Source: Morinoia aosen (taxonomy: Eukaryota; Arthropoda; Malacostraca; Amphipoda; Talitridae). Taken from it: a stretch of 64,000 nucleotides of DNA. Shown one piece after another: positions 35,026 through 46,799 of the stretch (position 1 is the first letter of the stretch; every line of letters starts with the position of its first letter). The notes under the pieces were generated by a model. That model did no database searches, was not told where the DNA came from, and saw only the letters and a list, made by a program, of their open reading frames with translations. A program made the translations under genes and the position numbers. The stretch covers positions 26,831,009 to 26,895,008 of the forward strand of contig CM059578.1 in NCBI GenBank assembly GCA_030386875.1. The letters are read 5' to 3'.

Positions 35026-36744
35026 CGCTAAGGCAGTGACGATTGGGTTGATTTTAGTGTGTGGTTTATTAGAACACGTTATTAGAAGTGAAGCATAAAT
35101 AAAATTAGGATGTCCTCATGTTACACCTCACCTCTACTTGATACCCACATAGTCCATTGAAGGATAATGTGAGGAGAAAATGTCAACCACAAACACGTCA
35201 TCACGCACCGATGTCTCTGCAGTTCTTCCAGGGGCAGGGTAGCGGAAGGAAAGTCCACTGAGATAATGTGGCAACATCCAGCGGAGATGCTCAGCCAAGG
35301 TGCATATGCATCACATTCCAGGCAGGATATCTAAAAGTAAGAATTCACAGAACTTCCGCCGCTGTGCCTGAGTCACCAGAGTGTGAGCAGATGCAGGACT
35401 CACTGCAAGTTTGTATGAATCACGTGCACCTTTTTCAAAGTTTCATCATCGGCGCTTGATACTGAATGGACTCCTTATCAGCGCAGGAATATGAGCGTGC
35501 GGTGTAGGTACGAGGTTTATCACGCGTCTTCATTTCAGCATGAATGATGATGTAACGTGTTCTCTGATAGTCAAAGGCATTTCCCAACGGGTGTGTGTAC
35601 GAGTTAAAATTTTTGGTTAATTTTAGTAATAAAATTTTAATTAATTTTAGTTGAGAAAATTTGGTTAATTTTAGTTGAAAAATTTTGGTGAAACGAGGTA
35701 AAATTTTTCCCATGAGTTAAAATTTTAGCAGCAAATAGAATGAATATTTTCTAGCATTGAAATATTAGTTGAACTACACGAAGCGTTTTAAGAGCAACGC
35801 ATGCGTTAGATAAGGGGTGCTGGCGATCATTGCAGAAGAGATTAGCAGAGTACCGTAACATAGCCATCAGGGCTTACATTATTATAAGTAATGTTCACAC
35901 ACGCCAACGCACTGTAGCAAATTGGCCTATATTGCTCTACAACCATGATGGCAGCTAACAAATACTTGAATGGTTTAGAACAGCTTTCTCTACGTTTGAC
36001 GCGCATTTTTTTTTTTTTTTAATTTAAGATTTTTCCGTCGTAAAAGAATCATCAGTTACGGTTGTATTATTTGAAAATGTCCTGCTATATTTGGTGCATG
36101 CTTTCTGCACGATACATTGCAAATGTTTTAATTGATACATTGCAGAGAACATATGAAGAACCTACTATACATACACAAAGAACATAAAACACTGCACAAA
36201 TATCTGAATAGAGAGATTCTGAATACATGATATTATCACCCAGTCAATGAAATGCTATTTTTGCATGCGATTCGTTATGTAATAAAATTGTATAACGAGG
36301 CAGCCTCGCTTATTCCCCGACAAAAACGTGAAGAAAACCATAATTTCTTGTCGCTTATTCCCCGACACAAACATGAAGGAAACCTGAATTTTTTGTAAAT
36401 AATTTGGATGCGCAGCGGAGACAGCAAGATAGGCTCCATAGAGTCGCAAAGTTTCCGCCTCGCAAGATCGAGTTTCATGTAAGGCGGAAAATGTCCCAAT
36501 TGGAGCATAAAAATAAATTCTAAAAGTCGGAAAATCGTTCAAAAGAAATGAAGATAAATTTCCTCCTTGCAAGTTTGCAAAATTAAAAAACTTGTTGGGC
36601 GTTTTTTCTCTATTAGCGTGCAGCATCAACGTACGTAGTAAATTGTAAAAATTTGAAAAGCGTTTAAAATAAATTAAATTAAATTTCTCCTACCGACGCT
36701 GTGCCAATTGAGATTCTTGTAAGGAGTGCGAATGCGCAAGCAAG
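35026..36744. other. Non-coding stretch with local repeats
   Basis: No gene is recognised. 35600-35720 has AATTTTAGTT/AAAATTTTGGT short repeats. 36285-36395 holds a two-copy repeat with CGCTTATTCCCCGACA. A 124-codon minus frame (36629-36255) spans that duplication and matches nothing I know. Confidence 0.35.
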
Positions 36745-36835
36745 ATCGAAATGCATGCCAGCGCAAAGCCACCGAAGACAGGTAGGTGTAAATCCACTCT
36801 TTACCTGGTATTTGCGCCTGCTTAATGCGCTAACC
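36745..36835. repeat. Shared left flank of the 23-bp array (copy 1)
   Basis: Contains CACCGAAGACAGGTAGG, CCACTCTTTACCTGGTATTT and TAATGCGCTAACCTGCGTGG. A homologous copy lies at 39815-39925 and is also followed by a (decayed) TTGATTAGC array. Confidence 0.8.
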
Positions 36836-37345
36836 TGCGTGGGTTAATTAGCAACAATGGTATGGGTTGATTAGCAACAATTGTATGAATTGATTAGCAA
36901 CAATTGTATGAATTGATTAGCAACAATTGTATGGGTTGATTAGCAACAATTGTATGGATTGGTTAGCAACAATTGTATGGGTTGATTAGCAACAATTGTA
37001 TGGGTTGATTAGCAACAATTGTATGGGTTGATTAGCAACAATTGTATGGGTTGATTAGCAACAATTGTATGGGTTGATTAGCAACAATTGTATGAATTGA
37101 TTAGCAACAATTGTATGGGTTGATTAGCAACAATTGTATGAATTGATTAGCAACAATTGTATGGGTTGATTAGCAACAATTGTATGGGTTGATTAGCAAC
37201 AATTGTATGGGTTGATTAGCTACAATTGTATGGGTTGATTAGCAACAATTGTATGGGTTGATTAGCTACAATTGTATGGGTTGATTAGCTACAATTGTAT
37301 GGGTTGATTAGCTTCAATTGTATGGGTTGATATTATCAAAAATTG
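36836..37345. repeat. 23-bp minisatellite, about 22 copies
   Basis: The unit is GTTGATTAGCAACAATTGTA plus TGG; variants are GAATTGA, TAGCTAC and TAGCTTC. It contains the palindrome CAATTG. Confidence 0.95.
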
Positions 37346-38440
37346 TAGGGTTAATTACCAACAATTATATGAAAGAGCGAGACCAACACCGTATTTTCCT
37401 GGTACGTTGCTTCAAAAATCGAACGACCGAGCGAAATGATTAGTTTTAGTAATGCTTAGCGAGGGTGACGAATTATGGGCAAAGTTACTCGGTGAGAATT
37501 TTGATGAATAAACCTAAAAAATAAACACATATCTATAGTCAAGTAATGATAGTGACATCAAAAATGTTCATCATCGTCGCTTAGAATTACCGATAAAATT
37601 ACCGTTCTTAAAACGCTGTTTAATTCGGTTTCAGGACCAATTACACTTTTAAAACTTAAAAATACATGAAAATAAATCCATCAGCAAACCCCAGTAACCA
37701 ACCACGCAAAAATCAGCATCCGATCAACAGGTCATCCGGCTTTCGGCGCGCCTAAACGACGGTGGGTATCCTTAACCCGAAATTTGTGGCGAAGCGGGTA
37801 TCCAAGACTTACAGGAGCAGAGGAGAATAATGTAGAGAACAATAAGCGAGCGTTCGAATTAATGAGGGTAATGAACCAGAATTATTTGTGGAGTAGTTGA
37901 TATTAGTAGTTATCGATAAAAAAACGAACGATTAATAGTTCGTTTCAATATTAGGTAATAACCTCACCATCAATAGGTAATAGATTACCTATTGATTGTT
38001 AGGTGACGCATGTACTAGCGGGCATCAGGACACCACTACCTTCAGCACCGCGGGCGTCTAGGGTAATTATTAACAAAATTACTCAAAGAGATTCTTCAAT
38101 TGAAGTTAATATGACTCAACACATAACGATATGGTAGTACGATCCACAGCAAAACAATAAGTAATAAAGTTATAATGACTCAATACACGATGAAATGCGA
38201 GTATAATCCACAGCAAAACAGCATAACTAACGCAAACACAAGCGCACAACTAGGCGCGCCTGCCCGGACAAAAAACCAATTTTCGTGCGGCGAGCAATGA
38301 CGAGACTTCCAAATAACAGAAGCGAGGAGCGCCAGAAATGGCAACAGTGCTTGCTCTCGCGAAAGTGAAACCTAAAAAACGCACAAAAAACCTCGAGAGA
38401 TGACGGCGTGTGTGACGCACATGCGCGTGTGTGGCTGGCC
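37346..38440. other. Non-coding stretch with a perfect 13-bp-arm cruciform
   Basis: No gene is recognised. Arms 37969-37981 (ATCAATAGGTAAT) and 37984-37996 pair perfectly with a 2-bp spacer. Diverged repeats with ACTCAACACATAACGATA / ACTCAATACACGATGAAAT occur at 38110-38230. Confidence 0.5.
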
Positions 38441-38735
38441 AGTGGGGGGGGGGGGGAGATTTGGGGGGTTATGGGGGAGATGATTGCATCACATCAGTTG
38501 TGAAAACGTGTAATTTCATACAAGAGAACAGCTCATTTCGCCTATAAAGTTGAAAAATGAAATACATAACATTGGGTTTTAAAATATCTTAACTTTAAAG
38601 TCCTTGGTTGCATACAATAGTGATTGCATCAGTCTCGAAAACGTGTAGTTTCATACAAGGAAACAGTTCATTTCTCCAATAAAGTTGATACATTAAAAGT
38701 ATAGCATTGGGTCTTAACATATTTTAACAATAAGA
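38441..38735. repeat. G15 tract and a diverged 140-bp tandem duplication
   Basis: A G-run of about 15 at 38444-38457 is followed by two copies (about 38480 and 38620) sharing GATTGCATCA, AAAACGTGTA(A/G)TTTCATA, AACAG(C/T)TCATTTC and TATAAAGTTGA/AATAAAGTTGA. Confidence 0.75.
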
Positions 38736-39116
38736 TCATTAGTTGATATTTACACACGGGTAGCGTAATACCCACGTCAATAATTTGTCGAGAACAAATG
38801 AATGAGAGAAAAGCACGAAAAAATACGTTCAAATATCACTTCCATTGAGATCCTTAGCTGACTTTCAAGGCTCAATCGTACAGAATTTACCATACTCGCC
38901 GGCATTCTATTGAGCGTTTGCTCCGTATGGGGAAATGTACGAGAAAGCAGAAAACATTTTCGGAAGAGGGGATTTGCCCAAGTTCTTCCCCAGCGTCTCT
39001 CCCCAGTGACGTGTTGGTGACGTCATGACCTTGTCTGAGCGATGGGAGGAGTCCCAGCAAACACGTCCCCGTCTCAAGGCGGAATTGCAAGGTTTCTTTC
39101 ATTCTTTAGGGGCAAC
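38736..39116. other. Non-coding stretch, nothing recognised
   Basis: Only a 71-codon minus frame with no recognisable motif. Confidence 0.3.
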
Positions 39117-39341
39117 TTAACGCGTTAAGTGCGGCGGGTTGAACTGAAGTTCAGTGTTCAACTCCTATTAGAGTTATTATTAGAGATATATATTTGAAGT
39201 AATGAACATTGAATAGATCGTGCCTTCATTTAGTTTTCGTTAAGCATTTATCGAAATTGAGTTGATGACTGCTGGTCGGTCAGCAGCATTATGAAAATTC
39301 CCTCAGTGACCACCGGTGAGTCACGCCGCACTTAAAGTGTT
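39117..39341. mobile_element. TTAA MITE, family A, copy 4 (225 bp)
   Basis: Left end TTAACGCGTTAAGTGCGGCG; the right end reverse-complements to AACACTTTAAGTGCGGCGTG. Contains GGTCGGTCAGCAGCATTATG and GTGACCACCGGTGAGTCACG. The inverted ends match over about 18 bp, the clearest in the family. Confidence 0.85.
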
Positions 39342-39475
39342 CAGCAGGGCTTTATATCGTCTGCACGTAAGCAGGACTGCGTGGTTTGATTATATGAAAT
39401 CCAAAAATTAGTAGCAATTGGAACAATATTTATTGGCTTAGGTGGCCGCATATAAGTCAGATCTGAGGCATATCT

Positions 39476-39699
39476 CAACACTCTGACCTCTAATTGTTGA
39501 ACTGAAATTCAATATTAAACTCAACTTTAGAGTCAATTTTAATAAGCAATTTTGAAAATGGCAAACATTAACTGAATCATGGCTCCATTTAAATTTAGAA
39601 AAGTATTTATTAAAATTGAGATTGCTACTACTGGTCGGTCATTAGTATTATTAAAATTCACTCCGTGGCCACCGGTGGCGCACGCTGCGGTCGAAGTCT
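39476..39699. mobile_element. TTAA MITE, family A, copy 5 (decayed)
   Basis: The body matches the family (GAACTGAAATTCAATATTAA, GGCAAACATTAACTG, CTACTGGTCGGTCA, GGCCACCGGTGGCGCACG), but neither terminal TTAA is intact. Confidence 0.7.
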
Positions 39700-39814
39700 A
39701 AAACTAATGCTTTCTCCAGACTTTACGCGATAGAAGTATGACGAAATGCGCGTTGCAGAAGAACGGAACTGAGCGAAAGTGATGTGGCTTAAATCTACCC
39801 GCCGTCTCACACAT

Positions 39815-40155
39815 GTATGTAGCAGCCGGAAATGCCTGCGCAAAACCACCGAAGACAGGTAGGCGGAACTCCACTCTTTACCTGGTATTTTGCGCCTGTT
39901 TAATGCGCTACACCTGCGTGGGTTAATTTGCAGAAATTGTATGAGTTGATTAGCGACACTTGTTTGGGTTAATTAATTATACTTGTGAATGTATTAAGCT
40001 ACAGCTGTGTAGGTTAATTAGTGACACATGTATGGGCTAATTAATTATACTTGCGAGTGTATTAAGCTACGCCTGGGTGGGTTAATTAGCCCCATCCATG
40101 TGGGTTAATTAGCCACATTCATGTGGGTTAATTATCCAAACCTCTGTGGGTTAAG
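39815..40155. repeat. Second copy of the array flank plus decayed 22-24 bp repeats
   Basis: 39815-39925 matches 36745-36835 (CACCGAAGACAGGTAGG, CCACTCTTTACCTGGTATTT). It is followed to about 40155 by degenerate GGGTTAATTAGC/GGTTAATTAATTATACTTG units, cousins of the 23-bp array. Confidence 0.75.
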
Positions 40156-40504
40156 TCTATCGAATTATTGTATAAAATCAGGCTAAAACCCTTCCAAGTT
40201 TTGCAAACTGAAAGCACTCGCACCACATTAGGCAGATCAGCGTAAGTATGCGAAATAAATGTTCGTTTATTGTAACAGAATGTGTTGCCAACGCCCAATT
40301 TGTCGTAAGTGCACGATTATTACCATTTATTATTATTTTAATTACTATTACCACACGACAGTGCATTATGATTTGCCAACGCCCAGGTCGTAATTATGCG
40401 CTGCTGTCTTAATACCTGATATGTCGCTCTATAGAGCACGTGTGAGCTATGAAGCATTTCAAAAAACCTAACGTTGTGTCACACTCGAAGGATTAACTTG
40501 AATG

Positions 40505-40610
40505 TAGATTAGATTAGCTGATAGTTTGAGCTCCTTAACCGGTAAAAGAAGGTATCGAAAAGAAGAAGGAGGAAGGTGCCGTTTAGTGTGGAGATGAGAG
40601 AACTGACTTT
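40505..40610 (-). mobile_element. Fragment of the (ATT)n-tailed interspersed repeat
   Basis: AGAAGGAGGAAGGTGCCGTT and TAGTGTGGAGATGAG match the corresponding segment at 13968-14330 with substitutions; the tail is absent. Confidence 0.4.
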
Positions 40611-42390
40611 AATGTGAGTATTTTGTTTAAATAGATTAACGTTAATTTTTTTAGATAAATTTTGAAATCGAGGCCTGCTGCTCATGAGGGAAACAAATTC
40701 CCAGGCTTCCAACAAATTTTTATTGTATCGACCGAAAATGCAATGCATCTTCTAGCCTCCAAGTTAAAAGTTAGGAATGAACTTCGAGATAAGAGCTCTA
40801 TTCTCATTTTCCTTGAATTTCTGTTATACTTGCATTCCCTACTAATAGCTCGACAAGTAAGGCTGATCGTGTTCAGTGACGTAAAGAAGAGTGTAAATTT
40901 GTTAGAAAAGGAACTATTAACTCATGCTCTGGACGCGACTGCACGTCATTCAACTCCACAAGTGCAGCAAAAAACAAACGTCCAGCTCACACTTCAAGGT
41001 GAGGGAGAATATCGCACTCGTCAAACCTGCGCAGAATTTATGCGCGAGCTACCGTACGTTAAAAATCTTGTTTTCAAGATCAGCCAATGTATCAAAAAAT
41101 ACACATTTGCTTGCGTGTTAAATATCGCGCTTGTCACACCCCTGCAGATTTTCTGCACGCGAGCTACAGTACGTTAAAAATATTATTTTCGAGATCAACC
41201 AATACGTCAAAATACGCTCGTTTGCTTGCGCATGATTGGTAAAAACTGATAAATTCATTTTTGGACTAGCTATGGGCGTGGCAGTCTATTAACAGTTACT
41301 CGAGCAATCACAATTACGGTCCTTAATTTGACCAACATATAAACACCAAAACTGTATTCTTGACTGTTATAAGTGGGATAGAATAAGTGTAAAAACAATT
41401 CACGCATTGAAAATGTAATGAAAATAATAAAATCACAAGGATTTCAGCTAGCACAAAAACCGGTAAATGTATATAGAGGTTAATTCTGAGATACTGATCG
41501 GAAGCAACACTGCTCTATCGTACAGGTGGATGTTACCACGTGGTATATGCTGCTGTTTATACGTACATATGATCCAGGAATAATCGGTATAGGAGTCAGA
41601 CTTATATTTTATTGGAACATTTATATGGGGCAGAATCAGAGGTGCATTTGCACCATCCCAAACATCGTCTAATAGGTCAGCCCTGCCGCATCTTCAAATA
41701 ATTGAAATTCTTTCCAAAACTCCCACGGTCAGACTTGTTTTGCCAGTCAATAATACTTATTTTTGTTTGCTGCATGTAATTTAAGCTTTAGAAATTCCAC
41801 TTTGTGCAGCTCTGAATTGTTTCGTAACATTGCGCACTTAGGCGATATTTTTTTGTTAAAAGAAAAATGTTAGAGAGTGAGAGATATCTGTCCTGACCAT
41901 CAAGTTATCAGGAAGTGCGTTTCAGTTTGTCAGAGAGATAAGAAGTTTTGATAAGTGAAACTTTATTGTTGCGTCCAATAAAACTATGTGTTCAAATTTT
42001 AGCGATTCAATATGAAAATCAAAATTTTAACGAAATTTAGTTTCAAATTTAGATATCCAAATATATTGTTGTTGATAAGGCTGGTTTTGAAAATGCATTT
42101 TTCGAACGAAAATTCATCATGCATTCGGATGTTTTTTTTTCGACCCCACCCACTTCTTATATCAAAGATAAAACTTTGCAAAAACAGAATAGAGGCAAGA
42201 GTATGAGTACCGAATTAGGGTAGGGAGATGTAAGATAAAAAAAACAAATTTATCAAAAAAAAGTTTGGATCGTATCGAGAACTAGGAAATTAGGGAAAAT
42301 CAGAATCAAATCAGAATAATGGGAAATTTTACATCGGCCCTTCATCAGTCCGGAAAATTGTTTGGGGAGCCTGTCAGAGATGTTGGGATT
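40611..42390. other. Non-coding stretch with a 115-bp duplication
   Basis: Two diverged copies at about 41008-41125 and 41126-41235 share ATCGC(A/G)CT(C/T)GTCA, CGCGAGCTAC, GTACGTTAAAAAT and TTTGCTTGCG. A 171-codon plus frame (40662-41177) overlaps this duplication and shows no known domain, so I do not call it a gene. Confidence 0.45.
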
Positions 42391-43080
42391 CAGAATTGGG
42401 TGACTCCGACTCCACCTTTTCAGAATTTGGCGACTCCGACTCCACCTTTTCAGAATTTGGCGACTCCGACTCCACCTTTTCAGAATTTGGCGACTCCGAC
42501 TCCACCTTTTCAGAATTTGGCGACTCCGACTCCACCTTTTCAGAATTTGGCGACTCCGACTCCACCTTTTCAAAATTTGGCGACTCCGACTCCACCTTTT
42601 CAAAATTTGGCGACTCCGACTCCACCTTTTCAGAATTGGGCGACTCCGACTCCACCTTTTCAGAATTGGGCGACTCCGACTCCACCTTTTCAGAATTGGG
42701 CGACTCCGACTCCACCTTTTCAGAATTGGGCGACTCCGACTCCACCTTTTCAGAATTTGGCGACTCCGACTCCACCTTTTCAGAATTTGGCGACTCCGAC
42801 TCCACCTTTTCAGAATTTGGCGACTCCGACTCCACCTTTTCAGAATTTGGCGACTCCGACTCCACCTTTTCAGAATTTGGCGACTCCGACTCCACCTTTT
42901 CAGAATTTGGCGATTCCGACTCCGCCTTTTCAGAATTGGGCGACTCCGACTCCACCTTTTCAGAATTGGGCGACTCCGACTCCACCTTTTCAGAATTGGG
43001 CGACTCCGACTCCACCTTTTCAGAATTGGACGACTCCGACTCCAACTTTTCAGAATTTGGTGACTCCGACTCCAACTCGG
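42391..43080. repeat. 30-bp minisatellite, 23 copies
   Basis: Exactly 23 units of CAGAATTTGGCGACTCCGAC plus TCCACCTTTT. GAATTGGG and GAATTTGG variants form blocks. Frames of 230-270 codons (FQNLATPTPP, ESPNSEKVES, DSDSTFSEFG) are open on both strands because 30 is divisible by three. Confidence 0.97.
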
Positions 43081-44110
43081 GAGTACAGTGGGCCGCTGAG
43101 AGGAGCCCAGTGGGCCGCTCGGGAGTAAGGCCGCCGAGAGGAGCCCAGACCTAACGCCTTATGATTTCGTCTTCTGGGTCTTCTTGAAGACTGAGTACTC
43201 AAGACGCCTCCTATGAAGAACGTTCAAGATATTCGTGCCAAATCACAATCAATGTCAACATTTTTGAAGTCAATCTTAAGTTGCATAGAAAAGTAACAGT
43301 CATTGAGAGACAGATGCCATCAATATTTCGAAAACTTTGTACGTCTTATTAAATTTGAACAGAAAGGCTTAATTTGACAGACATTTCTTCTTCTGAGCTA
43401 CAAGTTTTAGAATCAGGTGATATTTCTACAATTTTGGGGGATTCAGCGATATCTGATTATTTTTCTATATCCCAAAGTGGAACGCGGGAATAAGTTAAAA
43501 AACTTTTAGCTTGCGTAAAGTAAATTAGAAAAAAATGGCCCTCACTATGAGCTCCATTGCGCTTGAATTGAACTGACAAAAATTTTTAGAAAAGTCTATA
43601 ACAAATGAACTTTCGAGACAAAAGAGGCTAAAAAAAACATTTTTTCTACTAAGCTCATCTCTCTACGATTGATGGCCTTTAAGTAATCAATATGCTGAAA
43701 TAGGGTCACATATCTCGGCCCACATTATGAATGTAAATGCATTTGACTTGACCTACTCTGTATACGAGACAATATTATCTTTATACCGTGTTGATCGCGA
43801 TAACGAGATTCATGAGCCCATCTTTTTACTCGTTATCTCTTGACTTTATCCTTGTTTTGCAAAATACAGTATGTTGCGTGCAGAGGATGGCTCTCACGAT
43901 AACGTGTGAGCACATGCCATGGCTGTACACGAGAAAACAAAAACAATAAGCTTCAGTTGAAATGAATATTTTTAGCTACAGGGCATGAAAAAAAGGAATT
44001 ACAAAGTGTACGATGTACGAAGTACGTGTGGTGCACCCTGCTAGTGTCTATTTTATACTTCACCAGCGTGCATGTCTTTCATCAAACTATTTGCTTAGTA
44101 TACTCCGATT
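43081..44110. other. Non-coding stretch
   Basis: 43081-43150 repeats GGGCCGCT and GAGAGGAGCCCAG twice. The rest is AT-rich and unrecognised. Confidence 0.35.
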
Positions 44111-44399
44111 ATTAAGTATGTACTGTACCCTAATTAAGACTACTGTACCCTAATTAAGACTGTACTGTACCCTAATTAAGACTGTACTGTACCCTAATTA
44201 ATACAGTACTATATCCTAATTAAGAGTGTACTGTACCCTAATTAAGAGTGTACTGTACCCTAATTAAGAATGTACTGTACCCTAATTAAGACAGTACTTT
44301 ACCCTAATTAAGACAGTACTTTACCCTAATTAAGACTGTACTGTACCCTAATTAAGAGTGAACTGTACCCTAATTAAGAGTGTACTGTACCCTAATTAA
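44111..44399. repeat. 22-bp minisatellite, about 13 copies
   Basis: The unit is CTGTACCCTAATTAAGACTG plus TA, each with an internal TTAA. It is interrupted at 44400 by a MITE and resumes at 44625-44660 (TACTTTACCCTAATTAGG). Confidence 0.95.
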
Positions 44400-44620
44400 C
44401 CCTTTACTGCCCGACTGGACTATTTCGTCCTCTTTCAAAAATAACAATAATATATCGTATTTCTTTTTCAATTTGTTCACTAATGTGTCCTTTGAACTGC
44501 ACTGCCGAGTGGCAGTTCCTTCCCCATCTTGATAACAGTGACTACCTAATGCCAGTGTCGGTTTAGTGATAGTGGTTGTCATACCGGTAAAATGAGTATA
44601 AAAATGTGGGCGTTAAAGGG
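44400..44620. mobile_element. 221-bp TTAA MITE with CCCTTTA ends, copy 1 (piggyBac-like)
   Basis: Left end CCCTTTACTGCCC; the right end reverse-complements to CCCTTTAACGCCC. TTAA flanks both sides (44396-44399 and 44621-44624). The flanking TTAA belongs to a unit of the 22-bp array, which continues on the other side, so the insertion site is unambiguous. TTAA duplication and CCC-started ends are hallmarks of piggyBac-type elements; no transposase is encoded. Confidence 0.9.
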
Positions 44621-44660
44621 TTAAGGGTGTACTTTACCCTAATTAGGAATGTGCAGTACA

Positions 44661-44871
44661 TATAAGCACCATATACGCGCCTAGAACTCATCAAATCGGC
44701 TTCAAATACTACACAGGCTCAACAAAGCCAAGACTCGCGACTACTTATTCTTTTTCTCTCACAAAAATATAGGGTTGTCTCTAATACTACAAAGGCACAA
44801 CGACGCAGCACAAGAACTTGACTCATTCTTTTTCTCGCGCAAAAATGTTGTGTTGCATGTCCTGCTGCGCG
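44661..44871. other. Short non-coding spacer with local repeat
   Basis: CTTTTTCTC(T/G)C(A/G)CAAAAAT and nearby sequence occur twice (about 44750 and 44828). No gene. Confidence 0.35.
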
Positions 44872-45190
44872 TTGCGCTCAAGTATCCGAGGCTGCAGGTG
44901 TGTAGCAGACGCAGAATTCTGCGCTCAAGTATCCGGGCTGCACGTGTGTTGCAGACGCAGAATTCTGCGCTCAAGTATCCGGGCTGCACGTGTGTTGCAG
45001 ACGCAGAATTCTGCGCCTAAGTATCTGGGCTGCACGTGTGTTGCAGACGCAGAATTCTGCGCTCAAGTATCTGGGCTGCACGTGTGTTGCAGACGCAGAA
45101 TTCTGCGCTCAAGTATCCGGGCTGCACGTGTGTTGCAGACGCAGAATTCCACGCTCAAGTATCTGGGCTGCACGTGTGTTGCAGACGCAC
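44872..45190. repeat. 46-bp minisatellite with a palindrome in each unit, about 7 copies
   Basis: The unit includes TCAAGTATCCGGGCTGCACG and the 14-bp palindrome CGCAGAATTCTGCG. One late copy has lost the palindrome (AATTCCACG). Confidence 0.95.
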
Positions 45191-45493
45191 CTACAATTCA
45201 CGCAAAAAGCGCGGCGGGCGGCAAGACCTACTGAGAAGGAGCGCAAAGAAGGCACATGACCGAGCATTTCCTATTGCGCGAGGCGGCAACAGACCCGCAT
45301 CTGGTCAAACCACGAGCAAAAAGATCGACTTTAAACGCCTCCAGACTCGGTTGACGGGCGTTGATCAGCGCTTGAGTCACGAGGGCGAGCATGTTCATTA
45401 GTGATGGTCCTGCATGCTGTGGGGCGATTTCTAGGGTCATCTTCTTGCTCCTGAGAGTTTTGTGGTGTATGGTGGCTGATTTGATTACCGCTG
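45191..45493. other. Non-coding spacer
   Basis: Moderate GC, no recognised gene; short frames only. Confidence 0.3.
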
Positions 45494-46710
45494 TGACTCT
45501 ACTGGTAATGGTTGCCCCTCTACCAGTAATGGTTGCCCCTCTACCAGTAATGGTTGCCCCTCTACCAGTAATGGTTGCCCCTCTACCAGTAATGGTTGCC
45601 CCTCTACCAGTAATGGTTGCCCCTCTACCAGTAATGGTTGCCACTCTACCAGTAATGGTTGCCACTCTACCAGTAATGGTTGCCACTCTACCAGTAATGG
45701 TTGCCACTCTACCAGTAATGGTTGCCACTCTACCAGTAATGGTTGCCACTCTACCAGTAATGGTTGCCACTCTACCAGTAATGGTTGCCACTCTACCAGT
45801 AATGGTTGCCACTCTACCAGTAATGGTTGCCACTCTACCGGTAATGGTTGCCACTCTACCGGTAATGGTTGCCACTCTACCGGTAATGGTTGCCACTCTA
45901 CCGGTAATGGTTGCCACTCTACCGGTAATGGTTGCCACTCTACCGGTAATGGTTGCCACTCTACCGGTAATGGTTGCCACTCTACCGGTAATGGTTGCCA
46001 CTCTACCGGTAATGGTTGCCACTCTACCGGTAATGGTTGCCACTCTATCGGTAATGGTTGCCACTCTATCGGTAATGGTTGCCACTCTACCGGTAATGGT
46101 TGCCACTCTACCGGTAATGGTTGCCACTCTACCGGTAATGGTTGCCACTCTACCGGTAATGGTTGCCACTCTACCGGTAATGGTTGCCACTCTACCGGTA
46201 ATGGTTGCCACTCTACCGGTAATGGTTGCCACTCTACCGGTAATGGTTGCCACTCTACCGGTAATGGTTGCCACTCTACCAGTAATGGTTGCCACTCTAC
46301 CAGTAATGGTTGCCACTCTACCAGTAATGGTTGCCACTCTACCAGTAATGGTTGCCACTCTACCAGTAATGGTTGCCACTCTACCAGTAATGGTTGCCAC
46401 TCTACCAGTAATGGTTGCCACTCTACCAGTAATGGTTGCCACTCTACCAGTAATGGTTGCCACTCTACCAGTAATGGTTGCCACTCTACCAGTAATGGTT
46501 GCCACTCTACCGGTAATGGATGCCACTCTACCGGTAATGGTTGCCACTCTACCGGTAATGGTTGCCACTCTACCGGTAATGGTTGCCACTCTACCGGTAA
46601 TGGTTGCCACTCTACCGGTAATGGTTGCCACTCTACCGGTAATGGTTGCCACTCTACCGGTAATGGTTGCCACTCTACCGGTAATGGTTGCCACTCTACC
46701 GGTAATGGTT
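45494..46710. repeat. 21-bp minisatellite, 58 copies
   Basis: The unit is CTACCGGTAATGGTTGCCAC plus T. Single-base variants are strictly blocked: GCCCCT with ACCAGT (45510-45640), GCCACT with ACCAGT (to about 45830), ACCGGT (to about 46270), ACCAGT (to about 46500), ACCGGT to the end. Frames over 400 codons (VMVATLP, ITGRVAT) are open on both strands and are artefacts. Confidence 0.97.
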
Positions 46711-46799
46711 GTAACCACAATCGTGTGCTCCATGTAGCACAATCAATATTACTTTGCATTTCGAATTCAGTATTTTTCTCATAACCCCGTCATTTTCAA

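Noticed and set aside
36255-36629. 124-codon minus-strand frame as a gene
   Set aside because: Overlaps a two-copy repeat (CGCTTATTCCCCGACA) and shows no known motif.
40662-41177. 171-codon plus-strand frame as a gene
   Set aside because: It runs through a local 115-bp duplication, has no recognisable domain, and no splice or start evidence.
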